A stretch of 6,664 bases of DNA from Bacteroidales bacterium (GTDB lineage: Bacteria > Bacteroidota > Bacteroidia > Bacteroidales > Dysgonomonadaceae). The DNA lies in the NCBI GenBank assembly GCA_012518155.1, contig JAAYTC010000054.1, forward strand, positions 1-6,664. The letters run 5' to 3'. Under the pieces are notes generated by a model. That model had not been told where the DNA came from. It ran no database searches and was given only the letters and a program-made list of their open reading frames with translations. Below are positions 5,879 through 6,664 of the stretch, piece after piece. Numbering within the stretch: position 1 is the first letter of the stretch; each line of letters opens with the position of its first letter. A program made the translations under genes and the position numbers.

Positions 5879-5886
5879 TAAATTTG
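5879..5886 (+). promoter_or_regulatory. -7 promoter box (TAAATTTG) for the PH-like membrane protein
   Basis: TAAATTTG fits TAnnTTTG exactly and ends 22 nt before the GTG start at 5909, implying a leader of only about 15-18 nt. This spacing supports the GTG as the start. No clear -33 TTTG is seen. Confidence 0.5.
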
Positions 5887-5908
5887 CGATTGACAAAAAC
5901 GATCAGCA

Positions 5909-6322
5909 GTGGAGAAGAAATACAGGGCAGATAACGGACTTGGTAATTTTTTTTGGGGAATCATGGCAGTAGTACTGCTTGGAATTCTTGTCTATCGTGT
6001 CGTGCATAAAGAGAGCTTATGGACGGTGGGGCTCTACTTTGCTTTCACTGTCGTTTTTATTCTCTCCGTAACCATAAAGGAGTACGCGATCACTGATCAA
6101 AATTTCTTGGAAATACGTTTTGTGCTGAAACTGTTTTCCAGAAATCGCCGCATCGCGATCGGCGATATGGTGGGGCTTAAGAGAGAAAAGAAAAATCAGC
6201 TGCGGATCGATAAAGTGCGTGGCTTCGAGGTGATCCGGGTTAAAGAAAAAGATATGGAGGCTCTCATCGCGGAGTTGAGGGAACGGAACCCGCGTATTCG
6301 AATGCCGGAAAGGGAGGATTAA
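5909..6322 (+). CDS. Two-TM protein with bacterial PH-like domain
   Basis: This 137-residue protein starts at a GTG; no in-frame ATG precedes the first membrane segment. Residues about 13-31 (FFWGIMAVVLLGILVYRVV) and 36-55 are two transmembrane helices in a short hairpin. A cytoplasmic domain of about 80 residues follows: YAITDQNFLEIRF, then RRIAIGDMVGLKREK, then GFEVIRVKEKDMEALIAELRERNP. This order of strands and a final helix resembles bacterial PH-like domain proteins, which have roles at the membrane that are mostly undefined. The assignment rests on pattern, not a search. Its stop TAA (6320-6322) overlaps the stop of the convergent gene, so the two genes share 6319-6322. Confidence 0.65.
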   Translation: MEKKYRADNGLGNFFWGIMAVVLLGILVYRVVHKESLWTVGLYFAFTVVFILSVTIKEYAITDQNFLEIRFVLKLFSRNRRIAIGDMVGLKREKKNQLRIDKVRGFEVIRVKEKDMEALIAELRERNPRIRMPERED

Positions 6323-6664
6323 AACATCTCTTCGCGGGGATAGCGTTCTTCGACCTTGCTGAAAAAATAAGAGGCAATTGTACCTACGATAAAGAGGATC
6401 GCACAGAAGAGGAGCGCTCCTCCAAAACTGAGATCAGAGAGCGCGAGCCCCTCGGCGGTGAACGCGGGGAACACCACGGTCGGGAAGATGGCCAATGAGG
6501 AGCCTACCACCATCCCCAGTATGAAATGATACATACCGGAATAGTACCTTTTGAAAAGCCATGCGGCTACCTTCGCGAAGAGTAATACGCAGACCACGAA
6601 GCCGATGATCAGGGGAATAATCACCCCATAATCGAAGTCCTTGATGCCGATTGCCATTTTATCG
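6319..6664 (-). CDS. DUF368 membrane protein, C-terminal part (runs off right edge)
   Basis: The visible 115 or so codons encode at least three hydrophobic segments: FDYGVIIPLIIGFVVCVLLF, the stretch around FILGMVVGSSLAIFPTVVF, and GGALLFCAILFIVGTIASYF. It ends in a charged tail (KVEERYPREEMF). The pattern LPLIIGFVVCVLLFAKVAAWLFKRYY followed by HFILGMVVGS fits the C-terminal part of DUF368 proteins, which are normally around 300 residues. DUF368 members have been identified as undecaprenyl-phosphate translocases (PopT), recycling the lipid carrier of cell-wall synthesis. The frame stays open upstream of the ATG at 6657 to the window edge, so that Met is probably internal and the gene begins outside. 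It converges on the PH-like gene with a 4-nt overlap. Confidence 0.65.
   Translation of the reverse strand, partial: DKMAIGIKDFDYGVIIPLIIGFVVCVLLFAKVAAWLFKRYYSGMYHFILGMVVGSSLAIFPTVVFPAFTAEGLALSDLSFGGALLFCAILFIVGTIASYFFSKVEERYPREEMF

Noticed and set aside
1..6664. tRNA, rRNA or known riboswitch
   Set aside because: No cloverleaf, rRNA-like or familiar riboswitch sequence was recognised on either strand by eye.

Overview
The window looks like chromosomal DNA from a Bacteroidales bacterium, possibly Dysgonomonadaceae or Porphyromonadaceae-like; the family is a guess. The evidence is an outer-membrane protein of the Bacteroidetes 'putative porin' (Porin_10) type, a small secreted DUF4890-like protein, starts without Shine-Dalgarno sequences, and several TAnnTTTG boxes, the -7 element of Bacteroidetes sigma factors.

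Layout. (1) 1-41, minus: first 13 codons of a secreted protein or lipoprotein that leaves the left edge, with a -7 box at 71-79 and a palindromic operator-like site at 111-124. (2) 42-409: intergenic DNA with two diverged copies of a hairpin repeat (152-214, 269-332), the second placed directly after a -7 box. (3) about 410-1812: an IS110-family insertion sequence on the minus strand. Subterminal inverted repeats at 413-429 and 1789-1805 and about 165 noncoding bases downstream of the transposase suggest the IS1111 subgroup, whose bridge RNA lies 3' of the gene. The transposase reading frame is broken at an A8 tract that separates the first catalytic Asp from the rest. (4) 1844-2070: promoter and leader of the next operon, made of three tandem 70-bp copies of the same hairpin repeat. 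(5) 2071-5022, plus: a Porin_10 outer-membrane protein with a His-rich N-terminus and, 12 nt later, a membrane-anchored periplasmic solute-binding protein, followed by a terminator at 5023-5055. (6) 5143-5604, minus: a small secreted charged protein. (7) 5909-6322, plus: a two-TM protein with a PH-like domain, converging on and overlapping by 4 nt (8) a DUF368 membrane protein, minus, whose N-terminal part lies beyond the right edge.

The most interesting material is noncoding. A family of about 65-bp imperfect hairpins occurs five times, keeps its symmetry while its bases change, and sits at predicted transcript 5' ends. The IS110 element also carries a candidate bridge RNA: a 10-nt sequence in its 3' noncoding region is identical to the DNA at the predicted opposite junction, as expected of a target guide. 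Both are inferences from sequence reading alone.
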